Positions 1 through 7,648 of a DNA stretch of 26,238 nucleotides are shown piece by piece. The translations under genes and the position numbers were made by a program. This DNA comes from SLJK01 sp964567295 (GTDB taxonomy: Bacteria; Bacillota; Dethiobacteria; DTU022; UBA8154): positions 1 through 26,238 of the forward strand of contig CAZMLU010000021.1 of assembly GCA_964567295.1 (NCBI GenBank), read 5' to 3'. Positions within the stretch are counted from its first letter, which is position 1. Every line of letters begins with the position of its first letter. The notes beneath the pieces are model-generated. The model had not been told where the DNA came from. It worked only from the letters and a program-made list of their open reading frames with translations, and did not search any database.

Positions 1-275
1 CCCCTTGGAACATTCTGAAAATAATCTATGTTAACTCTATCACAAATAGTATATGGAATCAAGTCATTTTTCTCATAATAGAAACGAAGAACTGAGAAGT
101 TCCAGGTAATAAAAAAGACCTATAAAACAATTTTCAGCCAATAAAAACGATTTTAAACAAATATTGCAAATACGTAATTCCTTGTCCACTTCATAATTCT
201 TGCCTGTTTTCATTAATCTGACGATGAGGTGAGTATTATGATTTTTAAAATAAGCATTTACAATATTTTATATTG
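1..275. other. AT-rich stretch without a recognisable gene
   Basis: No convincing reading frame, RNA gene or mobile-element end is visible here. The base composition is clearly richer in A and T than the coding regions to the right. One very short frame (ATG at 239, about 13 codons, preceded by a GAGGTGAG-like ribosome site) is too small to support. Confidence 0.4.
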
Positions 276-419
276 TTAAATCAAGTATCGGGAAGCCAGA
301 AAAAGAATTAGCCCAATTAATAGCAGGACGAGAATTAACCTGATAAAAAGCATAATTCCCTTGAAAAATAATGCCAGGATGATTAGGGCTATCAATACAA
401 GCAGCGGCACATAAAGCAC
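276..419 (-). CDS. possible small hydrophobic membrane protein (about 47 aa)
   Basis: I do not recognise a family. The minus-strand frame ends at TAA (276-278) and is open back to a stop near 455. From a GTG at 417-419 it encodes about 47 residues, almost all Leu, Ile, Val and Phe. Two predicted membrane segments are separated by a short charged turn (FFKGIMLFIR), and the protein ends SRYLI. A GGGGGTGG sequence lies about 5 nt before that GTG. TTG codons at 432-434 and 438-440 are alternative starts but have no clear ribosome site. The sustained hydrophobic coding pattern in otherwise noncoding AT-rich DNA is the only argument that this is a gene, so confidence is low. Confidence 0.3.
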   Translation of the reverse strand: MLYVPLLVLIALIILALFFKGIMLFIRLILVLLLIGLILFLASRYLI

Positions 420-440
420 CACTACCACCCCCAATTTCAA

Positions 441-594
441 ATACGGTTCAAAATATTATGATACGCAGACTTAGTTATACCGCTATAGAGTCCTCAGTCT
501 TTTCTATTAAAGATTCTCCTATAAAAGCAAAAAACCTTCCCTAAAAAGGATATTATAAGAAAAATAATAGAATAATTCATATTAACAGTTAGGG
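441..594. other. noncoding stretch before the tRNA promoter
   Basis: No gene is visible. The stretch is AT-rich and leads directly into the tRNA-Arg promoter. Confidence 0.4.
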
Positions 595-623
595 TTGATT
601 TTCTCCGAAAATAATAATATAAT
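595..623 (+). promoter_or_regulatory. promoter of tRNA-Arg(CCT)
   Basis: A TTGATT -35 box (595-600), a 17-nt spacer and a perfect TATAAT -10 box (618-623) lie upstream of the tRNA. Transcription would begin near 630, about 26 nt before the mature 5' end. The -10 box lies inside the left arm of a perfect inverted repeat (615-653). Confidence 0.75.
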
Positions 624-653
624 AACATCGAAAACTATGATGTTATTATATTA
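615..653. repeat. 15-bp perfect inverted repeat over the tRNA promoter
   Basis: Bases 615-629 are the exact reverse complement of 639-653, with a 9-nt loop (630-638). The left arm covers the -10 box and the expected start point falls in the loop, so a transcript would contain only the right arm. This makes a transcribed hairpin unlikely and a DNA-level role (operator or cruciform) possible. The right arm ends 2 nt before the tRNA. Confidence 0.7.
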
Positions 654-655
654 GT

Positions 656-731
656 GCACCTGTAGCTCAGGGGATAGAGCACCGGATTCCTAATCCGGGT
701 GTCGGAGGTTCGATCCCTCCCAGGTGCACCA
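656..731 (+). tRNA. tRNA-Arg (anticodon CCT)
   Basis: A full cloverleaf can be drawn. The acceptor stem is GCACCTG (656-662) with CAGGTGC (721-727), discriminator A728, and an encoded CCA at 729-731. The D arm has GCTC/GAGC. The anticodon stem is CCGGA/TCCGG with loop TTCCTAA, placing anticodon CCT at 689-691. The T arm is GGAGG-TTCGATC-CCTCC. Length is 76 nt. It reads AGG codons. It has its own promoter and is followed by a strong hairpin terminator. Confidence 0.97.
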
Positions 732-768
732 TTTTTATGCCGCAAACTTTCCAAACAAATAATTGCAG

Positions 769-806
769 AAAAAGGATGCTTCCTTGTCTAAGGAAGCATC
801 CTTTTT
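769..806. terminator. bidirectional rho-independent terminator
   Basis: A perfect 17-bp stem (769-785 with 790-806) closes on the 4-nt loop GTCT. It has an A run on the left flank and a T run on the right flank, so it works on both strands. It would end the tRNA-Arg transcript on the plus strand and the thiolase-family transcript on the minus strand, whose stop codon is at 867. Confidence 0.93.
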
Positions 807-866
807 AAAAGGGCGTATTATTAAAATGCTAAAGCAAACAATAAATAAAATCCCACAGTTTATAGA

Positions 867-2063
867 TTAACCGGTCACCTTAACAATAAGGCTGGCGCCT
901 GTATCGCCGGCAGCGCATCCGGTAAAGAGTCCGTATCCACCACCCAGTATGACTAATTCTTCGATCATTTCGGCAATGCAGCGGCCTGCGGTGGGTCCCT
1001 GCGGGTGGCCGAAAATCATAGAGCTGCCGTAGTTGTTGAAACTCATGGGATCTAACCCCATTTTTTTAGACATATATATATCATTGGCAACAAAGGGGTT
1101 ATGTGTTTTAATCACTTTTATATCTTTAAGGGTAAGTCCTGAAAGTTCTAATGCTTTTTCCGCTGCAGGGACGGGTGCCGCAGCCATAAAGCCTTTATCT
1201 ACTCTGGTAAAACCGTAGGAGACAATTTGAATCTCCACGTTTTTATCCGCACTAAGTTCCTGTGCTTTTTCCTTGGTGGTAACGATAAAACCACAGTTGC
1301 CATCGGCAGGATGGGTTTGGACTCCAGAGCTGTGCACGCCGTCTGGTAGGAACGCCTTAAGGGAAGCCAGGCCTTCTTTAGTTCTTGGCGTGACTCCTTC
1401 GTCGGCTTCCAGGGTGCCCTTTTTTTTCCTGCTGATCTTATATTCCACGGGGAACATATAACGTTTCTGGAATTCGCGGTCATTGGCGAGAGATTCCTGG
1501 TACTGCTCGTAACGACGAAGGGCGACCTCATCACATAGTTCTTTGGTAACTCCTTCAATTGAGCAAGCAGTATTCTCCGCTGTCTTGATCATGGGAAGTC
1601 CCACCCAGGGGTCGGCATTGAAGTTATCCATCAACCAATTTTCGGAGATTACTTCGCCACCCGGTCCCAAGGGGTTAGGCCAGACCGTATGAGGTCCGTT
1701 GGAGGAACGGTCCGTCATAAGACAGAAAGCCAGGTCAAGGTTTCCTGTTTCCACGTTCATAGCTGCATAATTGAGACATGTGGTAGATGTGGAGCAAGCT
1801 TGAGAAATATGCAAAGCAGGAACTTGTTCTGCCCCCAGCATGCCGCCGGCCCAGGTGGATGCATAGAATGTGTGGAGCTGCCCTATTGTCTTTCCAAAAA
1901 CAACGTAATCGATCATTGCCGGGTCAAAATTCTTTGAATCAAGCCACCGCTTGGCAGTGACCGCCCCCAGCTCGATAGCATTGTCATTTTGCAGGCTGCC
2001 CTGCCAGCGTGCAAACGGAGAACTGTAATAGCCACGGAATGGAATAAACGCTTTTTCATACAT
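867..2063 (-). CDS. thiolase-family protein (acetyl-CoA acetyltransferase-like)
   Basis: This 398-aa protein has thiolase length and architecture. Thiolases make or cleave 3-oxoacyl-CoA. The nucleophile region reads SQACSTST with Cys90. The conserved histidine lies in FGHPQGPTAGR (His353). The C-terminal cysteine lies in TGCAAGDTG (Cys383) rather than the usual C-x-G-G-G. Where classical enzymes carry a NEAF-type loop this one has HNPF (321-324). It therefore belongs to a divergent subfamily, and its substrate cannot be told. The start is ATG with AAAGGAGGA at 2072-2080, 8 nt upstream. It stands alone on the minus strand, diverges from the BCCT gene and ends at the shared terminator. A role in fatty-acid or aromatic degradation is inference. 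Confidence 0.88.
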   Translation of the reverse strand: MYEKAFIPFRGYYSSPFARWQGSLQNDNAIELGAVTAKRWLDSKNFDPAMIDYVVFGKTIGQLHTFYASTWAGGMLGAEQVPALHISQACSTSTTCLNYAAMNVETGNLDLAFCLMTDRSSNGPHTVWPNPLGPGGEVISENWLMDNFNADPWVGLPMIKTAENTACSIEGVTKELCDEVALRRYEQYQESLANDREFQKRYMFPVEYKISRKKKGTLEADEGVTPRTKEGLASLKAFLPDGVHSSGVQTHPADGNCGFIVTTKEKAQELSADKNVEIQIVSYGFTRVDKGFMAAAPVPAAEKALELSGLTLKDIKVIKTHNPFVANDIYMSKKMGLDPMSFNNYGSSMIFGHPQGPTAGRCIAEMIEELVILGGGYGLFTGCAAGDTGASLIVKVTG

Positions 2064-2080
2064 TGAATGAAATCCTCCTT

Positions 2081-2457
2081 TAAAAACTTTACCCCCACCG
2101 TTCTTTTATCCGGTAGTAGGTCGGTTTGCTGCTAAAGCAGTCAAAAACTATTAAACAGAAAAATATCAAACCTTTTGCAAAAACATTAAAAACAAATTGG
2201 CATAAAACATCCATGCATAAGGTTCCTGCTGAGATAGCACACCTCCTCCTGTGCGTTATTGGAAACATTAATGCCGAGATCCTATAAACGGTTATTCAGT
2301 AGGCTTTCTATATTTCTGCATCATTGTATTCGCCATAAAAATAATTTTCCCTGCAAACCATATTATAAAAAGGTTCAATAACAAAAGCTCTTAGTGAAAA
2401 ATTATCAATAATACAAGGAATAACATAGCCATTTGAAGAACTTTATTAAGAATTAAA
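2081..2457. other. divergent intergenic region, thiolase / BCCT transporter
   Basis: About 380 nt lie between the ribosome sites of two divergently transcribed genes, so promoters for both must lie here. I see no gene and no convincing -35/-10 pair. A short hairpin-capable CTGCT-TTA-AGCAG-like sequence occurs near 2128-2141 in the thiolase leader. Confidence 0.4.
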
Positions 2458-2474
2458 GAAAGGAGATCTTGTTA

Positions 2475-4124
2475 ATGAAAGCTGAAGAAGGCAGGGAATT
2501 ATGTGAAGAAAAAATATTTCCGCGAAACTTTACCAGGTTCGGTTTAGAGCTGAACGCTATTGTATCTTTTGCAAGTGGCTTTTTTGTAGTAGTTTTTTCC
2601 CTGTTTGCACTTTTTAATTTAGACCTGGCAAGCAGGTTGTTTGAATATATTAACGTAATCATCGTTACAAATTTTGACTGGGTCTTCATTCTATCCAGCA
2701 ACCTGTTTATCCTCGCTTGCCTTTTCCTGGCTTTGTCCAGGCTGGGCACGGTAAGAATCGGCGGCGTATATGCTCAGGTAGAGTTTAGCAATTTTGCCTG
2801 GTATTCAATGCTTCTCTCCGCGGGCATGGGGATCGGCCTTATGTTTTGGGCGGTAGGCGAGCCCCTGCACCATTTTGTTAACACTCCTCCCGTTTTTGGA
2901 GGCTCCGAGGCAGCACACACGGCCCTGGCTACAACCTTTTTTCACTGGGGATTACATCCTTGGGGTATCTATGCTTTAATGTCTTTAGGGCTGGCTTTTT
3001 TCGCCTTCAACAAACAGCTTCCTTTATCTTTACGGTCCGTATTTTATCCTTTACTGAAAGATAAAATTTATGGCCCACTGGGAGATCTGATAGATACCTT
3101 TGCAGTGTTATCGGTGCTTTTTGGCCTGGCCACCTCCCTGGGATTGGGGATCCAACAGATTAATAGCGGGTTGGATTACATGACGGGTATTGGTTTTAAC
3201 GTTGTCATGCAGATCATTTTAATCGGCGTGATAACTTTGATCGCTATTATTTCGGTACTGGCCGGGATTGATAAAGGAATCAAGTTCTTGGCCACCCTAA
3301 ATATGAAGATCGCCTTTATCTTTATGCTTATCATTTTCCTCCTGGGTCCCACAGGGTATATCTTGCGCCTTTTCTCCAATGCTCTTGGATTATACTTCGG
3401 CAATATTGTGACGGAGGCTTTTTATATCTCCACCGGGAATGGCTCCTGGCAGGGAGATTGGACTATTTTTTACCTGGCCTGGTGGATCTCCTGGTCGCCC
3501 TTTGTGGGGATGTTTATAGCCCGGATATCTAAGGGAAGGACTGTCAGGGAATTAATTTTGGGGGTTTTAATAGTACCTTCCTTGCTTTCCTTCTTCTGGC
3601 TCTCCGTTTTTGGAGGAACTGCGATATCCATAGACAGCTCCATAGGCGGCGCTCTTTTTAACGTGGTGCAGGATGACCTCCCCGTTGCCCTTTTTGAAAT
3701 GATCAGCTTCTTAAGCATGCCGGTGCTGGCAGATTTGGCACGGATGGCCATGTTTATCCTTGCGACGGTCCTTGTAATCATCTATTTTATAACCTCTTCC
3801 GATTCAGGGTCCCTTGTGGTAGATAAATTGACCTCTGGAGGCAAGATCAATACTCCTGCCAGGCAGCGGGTTTTCTGGTGTGCTTTGGAAGGACTTATCG
3901 CTGCCGTCCTGCTTTTGATCGGTGGAGAAAAGGCCCTGGAAGCTTTGCAAACCGCTGTGATAAGCGCAGGTCTTCCTCTTTCAATTATACTGGTTATAAT
4001 GACTGTTTCTCTGATTAAGGGTATAACGATTGCACATACTAAACAGATGTGGATCCATGATGCAAAAAGGTTTGAAAGGTTTATCCAGTCAGGTATCAAG
4101 GAAGAAAAACCGGAGGATAAATAG
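2475..4124 (+). CDS. BCCT-family betaine/carnitine/choline transporter
   Basis: This 549-aa polytopic membrane protein has the length and about twelve hydrophobic segments expected of the BCCT family, secondary transporters for quaternary ammonium compounds. The glycine-rich signature GMGIGLMFWAVGEP is at about 117-130. The aromatic signature WWISWSPFVGMF is at about 336-347, followed by ARISKGRT. GMGIG at this position resembles sodium-coupled betaine carriers such as BetP, so glycine betaine uptake is a reasonable inference, not proven. I chose ATG 2475 over TTG 2469 because AGGAGA at 2461-2466 is then 8 nt upstream. The gene is followed after 80 nt by an alpha/beta hydrolase and may be cotranscribed with it. 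Confidence 0.93.
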   Translation: MKAEEGRELCEEKIFPRNFTRFGLELNAIVSFASGFFVVVFSLFALFNLDLASRLFEYINVIIVTNFDWVFILSSNLFILACLFLALSRLGTVRIGGVYAQVEFSNFAWYSMLLSAGMGIGLMFWAVGEPLHHFVNTPPVFGGSEAAHTALATTFFHWGLHPWGIYALMSLGLAFFAFNKQLPLSLRSVFYPLLKDKIYGPLGDLIDTFAVLSVLFGLATSLGLGIQQINSGLDYMTGIGFNVVMQIILIGVITLIAIISVLAGIDKGIKFLATLNMKIAFIFMLIIFLLGPTGYILRLFSNALGLYFGNIVTEAFYISTGNGSWQGDWTIFYLAWWISWSPFVGMFIARISKGRTVRELILGVLIVPSLLSFFWLSVFGGTAISIDSSIGGALFNVVQDDLPVALFEMISFLSMPVLADLARMAMFILATVLVIIYFITSSDSGSLVVDKLTSGGKINTPARQRVFWCALEGLIAAVLLLIGGEKALEALQTAVISAGLPLSIILVIMTVSLIKGITIAHTKQMWIHDAKRFERFIQSGIKEEKPEDK

Positions 4125-4204
4125 CTTTCTATATTAAGGTTGGCCCGGGAAGCTATAGCTGCATTTAATATCATAAAATAATGAGATGGAGGTAAAGATT
4201 TAAA

Positions 4205-4984
4205 ATGCCTTTTTGCAAAGTTAAAGGAGTAGAGATCAGCTATCAAGAGTCTGGCCAAAAATCGAGTTCGCAAAAAAACATAGTCTTCATACATGGGGCA
4301 GGAGGAAATGCCGGGCGTTGGATAAGCCAGGTGGAACAAATTGGCCAAGAACACCCTGAGGACTATTATGTTGTTGCGCCAGATTTGCCTGGTCACGGTC
4401 AGTCCGGCGGAGAAGCATGTGGGCAGATATTTCTTTACCGCGAATGGGTAAAGGAAATTACGGAAGCTATGGGTTTGAATAATCTGGTAATAGTAGGGCA
4501 CTCTATGGGAGGAGCTATTGCTCTTGATTTTGCTTTGAAGTACCCTCAATTAACTACCGCGTTGGTTATTGTCAGTTCTGGACCCCGTTTTGAGATTGAC
4601 CCTGAGCGGCTGGAAGCTTATAAAAGGGGAGAGTATACAAGGGAATGGGCCCGTGCCAGTTTTGCTCATTCTGCACCGGAGCACCTTGTGGAAAAAATAT
4701 TTCAAGAAGCACACCAAAGCGATCCCTGGGCTCGCTACCTGGATTTTTTGGCCTGCAGCCGCTTCCATGCGGAAGGTCTTCATAATATTTCCGCGCCCAC
4801 CTCTATCATTTGCGGTGTCGAGGATATTAACACGCCACCACAACTTTCTGAGTACATGGCGGAAAATATAAAAGAGGTTAGCTTAAATATAATCGAGGAT
4901 GCAGCTCACCAGGTCATGCTGGAACAACCGGATGTTGTTACCAAGCTTATTATCAACTTTATTAAAGACTTACAGCCACTCTAG
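4205..4984 (+). CDS. alpha/beta-fold hydrolase
   Basis: This 259-aa protein is the usual size for a single-domain alpha/beta hydrolase. The oxyanion-hole motif HGAGG is at 30-34. The nucleophile elbow GHSMGG places Ser100. The acid is probably Asp207 (GVEDINTPP) and the base His235 (DAAHQVMLEQP), so the triad is complete. There is no signal peptide, so it is probably cytoplasmic. The substrate is unknown; esterase, thioesterase or C-C hydrolase activity are all possible. A GATGGAGGT ribosome site precedes the ATG. The gene lies 80 nt downstream of the BCCT transporter and converges with citrate synthase, whose stop is only 12 nt away. Confidence 0.9.
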   Translation: MPFCKVKGVEISYQESGQKSSSQKNIVFIHGAGGNAGRWISQVEQIGQEHPEDYYVVAPDLPGHGQSGGEACGQIFLYREWVKEITEAMGLNNLVIVGHSMGGAIALDFALKYPQLTTALVIVSSGPRFEIDPERLEAYKRGEYTREWARASFAHSAPEHLVEKIFQEAHQSDPWARYLDFLACSRFHAEGLHNISAPTSIICGVEDINTPPQLSEYMAENIKEVSLNIIEDAAHQVMLEQPDVVTKLIINFIKDLQPL

Positions 4985-4996
4985 AGGCACGAATGA

Positions 4997-6370
4997 TTAG
5001 CGCTGGTTTAAGGGGATATAGCTGCTCTTTGGGATGACGTTTTTATAGGCAGGGCGGATGATTTTGCCTCCACTTACAATTTCTTCAATTCTATGTGCAG
5101 ACCAGCCGGAAATTCTGGATATGGCAAAAATAGGTGTGAATAATTCAATGGGAATATTTAACATTTGGTAGACAAATCCAGAAAAAAAGTCCACGTTTAC
5201 AGGAATAGGTCTGTTGATCTTGAGTTCTTCGGCTATTACACGGGGGGCTGTTTTTTCAATAATGCTGTATAGCATGAATTCTTTGTCCATACCCTTTTCA
5301 CGGGATAGTTCTCTGGCCTTTTCTTTTAGTAATAGGGCTCTGGGATCAGAGAGAGTATAAATCGCATGTCCTATGCCATATATTAACCCCGTTTTATCAA
5401 AGGCCTTTTTCCTAATTATTTTTACCAGGTAATCTTCAACCTCTTTTTCATTATCCCAGTGCTGAGCATTTTTTTTGATATCCTCTATCATATTGATTAC
5501 TTTGATATTTGCTCCACCGTGTTTGGAACCTTTTAAGGAGCCAATGGCAGCAGCAATTACCGAGTATGTGTCCGTATCTGTGGAAGAAACAACGTGGGTG
5601 GTAAAAGCAGAATTGTTCCCTCCACCGTGTTCGGCATGTAGAACCAGGGCAAGATCTAATACTTCTGCTTCCAGTTTGCTGTACTGGTTATCAGCTCTAA
5701 TCATGTGTAAAAAATTTTCAGAGGAGCTCAATCCTTTTTGGGGTTTATGAATATATAAACTCTCATTGCCAAAGTAATGTGCCCTGGCTTGATAACCGTA
5801 AGCAGCCATAGTTGGGAAACGGGCAATAAGTTCAATGGATTGCCTGAGCACGTTCGCAACATTGGTTTCTTCTGCCGCTTCATCATAGGAATAGGCGGCT
5901 AACACGCTTCTGGCCAGTTTGTTCATAATATCTTTGCTGGGCGCTTTCAAAATCATATCTTCAGTAAATCTCTCCGGAAGAGTCCTACTATCCCCCAGCA
6001 ATTCCCTAAAGTATTTCAACTCTACCGTATTCGGCAATTTTCCAAATAAAAGCAAGAAACAAACATCATCAAAGCCGTGTCTTTGCTCTTCCTGGAAACC
6101 TTTTACCATATCCGTAATTTCAACTCCGCGGTAATACAGCTTTCCTTCTTGGGGAACTATTTCTCCTTCGTCTATAATATAGGCACGCACGTCTCCGATT
6201 TCAGTGAGGCCAATCAGAACTCCAGTGCCGTCAATGTTTCTTAAACCCCTCTTGGCATTATATTTCTCATACATCTGGGGGTTAATATAGTTGCTTTTTT
6301 CCGCAGTTTTGGCAAGTGCAGTGAAAAGATCATGGTTGAATAAATCGTTTCCTGATAGATGAGTTTCCAT
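4997..6370 (-). CDS. gltA: citrate synthase (Si type)
   Basis: This 457-aa enzyme condenses oxaloacetate and acetyl-CoA to citrate. All catalytic residues are visible: His248 in HAEHGGGN, His335 in GIGHAIYTLSDPR and Asp394 in NVDFFSGF. The frame is open for 35 more codons upstream, but ATG 6370 is preceded by GAAGGAGAAGAG on the coding strand, while the extension would translate through a 32-bp palindrome, so I take 6370. A 2-methylcitrate synthase reading is possible from sequence alone. It lies downstream of the SurA-N gene on the same strand. In a fermentative anaerobe it probably feeds glutamate synthesis, which is inference. Confidence 0.93.
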   Translation of the reverse strand: METHLSGNDLFNHDLFTALAKTAEKSNYINPQMYEKYNAKRGLRNIDGTGVLIGLTEIGDVRAYIIDEGEIVPQEGKLYYRGVEITDMVKGFQEEQRHGFDDVCFLLLFGKLPNTVELKYFRELLGDSRTLPERFTEDMILKAPSKDIMNKLARSVLAAYSYDEAAEETNVANVLRQSIELIARFPTMAAYGYQARAHYFGNESLYIHKPQKGLSSSENFLHMIRADNQYSKLEAEVLDLALVLHAEHGGGNNSAFTTHVVSSTDTDTYSVIAAAIGSLKGSKHGGANIKVINMIEDIKKNAQHWDNEKEVEDYLVKIIRKKAFDKTGLIYGIGHAIYTLSDPRALLLKEKARELSREKGMDKEFMLYSIIEKTAPRVIAEELKINRPIPVNVDFFSGFVYQMLNIPIELFTPIFAISRISGWSAHRIEEIVSGGKIIRPAYKNVIPKSSYIPLNQR

Positions 6371-6385
6371 TTTTCTCTTCTCCTT

Positions 6386-6407
6386 CGTAAAGTAGACGTA
6401 AAGTAGA
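6386..6407. repeat. 11-bp tandem direct repeat in the citrate synthase leader
   Basis: CGTAAAGTAGA occurs twice head to tail (6386-6396 and 6397-6407), between the citrate synthase ribosome site and the 32-bp palindrome. It could be a protein-binding site or a small slippage duplication. Confidence 0.6.
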
Positions 6408-6411
6408 AATA

Positions 6412-6443
6412 TACCAAGCCTGTAAGTACTTACAGGCTTGGTA
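6412..6443. repeat. 32-bp perfect palindrome upstream of citrate synthase
   Basis: Bases 6412-6443 read identically on both strands, centred at 6427/6428. As RNA it would form a long stem with almost no loop. On the minus strand it follows the SurA-N stop by about 50 nt but is trailed only by TATTTCTACTTT, a poor U tract. On the plus strand a T run starts 7 nt further on (6451-6457). It may be a terminator for the SurA-N gene, an operator for citrate synthase, or both. Confidence 0.7.
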
Positions 6444-6493
6444 GTTGGACTTTTTTTATGTTTTTCAAAAATCAAATTTCAAATAATATTTTT

Positions 6494-7360
6494 TTATTGA
6501 ACTGGCATTTGCATCTGTTGTTGCTGCTGTTGTAATTCGTACATCTCTCTTAGTTCTTTTTCTGAGAATTCCAGGTCCTCGGGGGATAACTGTTCATCAA
6601 CATAACTTTCCAGGTAAATTTGTATCGGAAGTTGTTCAGCAATTTGTTCTTCCAGCTCGTCCCTGGTTAAACCTTCTGTTTCCATCTGCTGTTCCAGCAT
6701 TTCCTCCCCGCCGAACTGTTGCGCAATTTGTTGATATTGTTCTTCAATTTCTGCATCACTTACGGCAATATCTTCTTCCTCAACTTTTTGCTTTAATACA
6801 ACCGTGCTAATAAGGTTTTCCAGAATATCTTCCCTTTGTTGTTCCAACATCGCGGAGATTTCCTCACTTTCAGGATCCATTCCCTGCATCTCAAGTTGCT
6901 GTATTTGTTGTTCTTCTATTTCTATTAACTCGTCTTTTTTGATCTCTTCACCGTTGACTGTGGCTATGGTCGCGTTTTCATCACCCTGGCCGATTACTTC
7001 CAGGGATTTTTCAATTTCGCTGGCCGCTTTAAGATCCTCCAAGTGTTCTATCAGCAGTTCTTGTTCTTTTTGTTGTTTTAACTGCTCCTCCAGGTGAGGC
7101 CTGGCTTCTTCAAAACCGTTCACTTCTTCTTCAGCCTCTATCTCGTCGTTTATTGTAACTTCATCTTCTTCACTTTCTCCTGCTAGGCCGGCCATGCCAG
7201 GAGCTAGGTTAATAAAAAACCCTCCCACCAATACTCCTGCCATCAGGGCAATAGCAGCAATGATAATTATTTTATAGTTAAATGGTTTCTTCCCGTCATT
7301 TTTACTAATATTTCCATGTTCCTCTCCATTAATGTTTCCATTTTCTTCTTCGATATCCAT
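6494..7360 (-). CDS. membrane-anchored SurA N-terminal-domain protein without PPIase domain
   Basis: This is a 288-aa, very acidic, Glu/Gln-rich protein. An N-terminal tail (1-28) is followed by a membrane segment (29-54), so the bulk is probably extracytoplasmic. Residues 82-117 (with ARPHLEEQLKQQKEQELL) resemble the helix normally found at the C-terminus of SurA/PrsA foldases. Residues 131-272, starting ATVNGEEIKKDEL, resemble the SurA N-terminal chaperone domain. No rotamase (PPIC) domain is present, and the protein ends in a Gln-rich tail. A chaperone or foldase-like role at the cell surface is inference. The start is ATG with GGGAGGT just upstream. It is divergent from the lytic transglycosylase gene. 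Confidence 0.75.
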   Translation of the reverse strand: MDIEEENGNINGEEHGNISKNDGKKPFNYKIIIIAAIALMAGVLVGGFFINLAPGMAGLAGESEEDEVTINDEIEAEEEVNGFEEARPHLEEQLKQQKEQELLIEHLEDLKAASEIEKSLEVIGQGDENATIATVNGEEIKKDELIEIEEQQIQQLEMQGMDPESEEISAMLEQQREDILENLISTVVLKQKVEEEDIAVSDAEIEEQYQQIAQQFGGEEMLEQQMETEGLTRDELEEQIAEQLPIQIYLESYVDEQLSPEDLEFSEKELREMYELQQQQQQMQMPVQ

Positions 7361-7522
7361 GATTACCTCCCAATATATTAGGTTTTTTATTTTCTTGGAA
7401 AATACATTGTAACAGAGTTTATTGAGGTGATCAAGGGGACAAAAAGCAGGAAAGCGTTTATTAAATATTAAATGATATAATATTTCTTCTTAGTTTGCCC
7501 AGTATATGACTACATCTTTTCG

Positions 7523-7551
7523 TTGACAGGATGTAAGGCCTGTGTTAAGTT
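7523..7551 (+). promoter_or_regulatory. possible promoter of the lytic transglycosylase gene
   Basis: A perfect TTGACA (7523-7528) is followed after 16-17 nt by TTAAGT/TAAGTT, a poor -10. It lies about 100 nt before the ATG at 7649, in the 288-nt divergent gap. I see nothing else definite in this gap. Confidence 0.35.
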
Positions 7552-7648
7552 AAGCACAATTCAAGAAGAAGTGAATCGAACTTTCTTAGATCTTTGGCAG
7601 GTAAAATGAAATTGGAAAACCATATTATCCAAAAGAAGGGAACTCTTA

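Noticed and set aside
239..280. 13-codon ORF with a GAGGTGAG ribosome-like site
   Set aside because: It is too short and has no other support.
600..810. Integration (att) site or mobile element at tRNA-Arg
   Set aside because: No integrase, transposase or repeat of the tRNA 3' end is present in the window.
2195..2220. Sigma-54-like promoter (TTGGCAT ... TGCAT) in the thiolase/BCCT gap
   Set aside because: The GG to GC spacing is 14 nt instead of the required 10.
6371..6475. N-terminal extension of citrate synthase
   Set aside because: It has no ribosome site and would translate the palindrome; the ATG at 6370 has a strong site.
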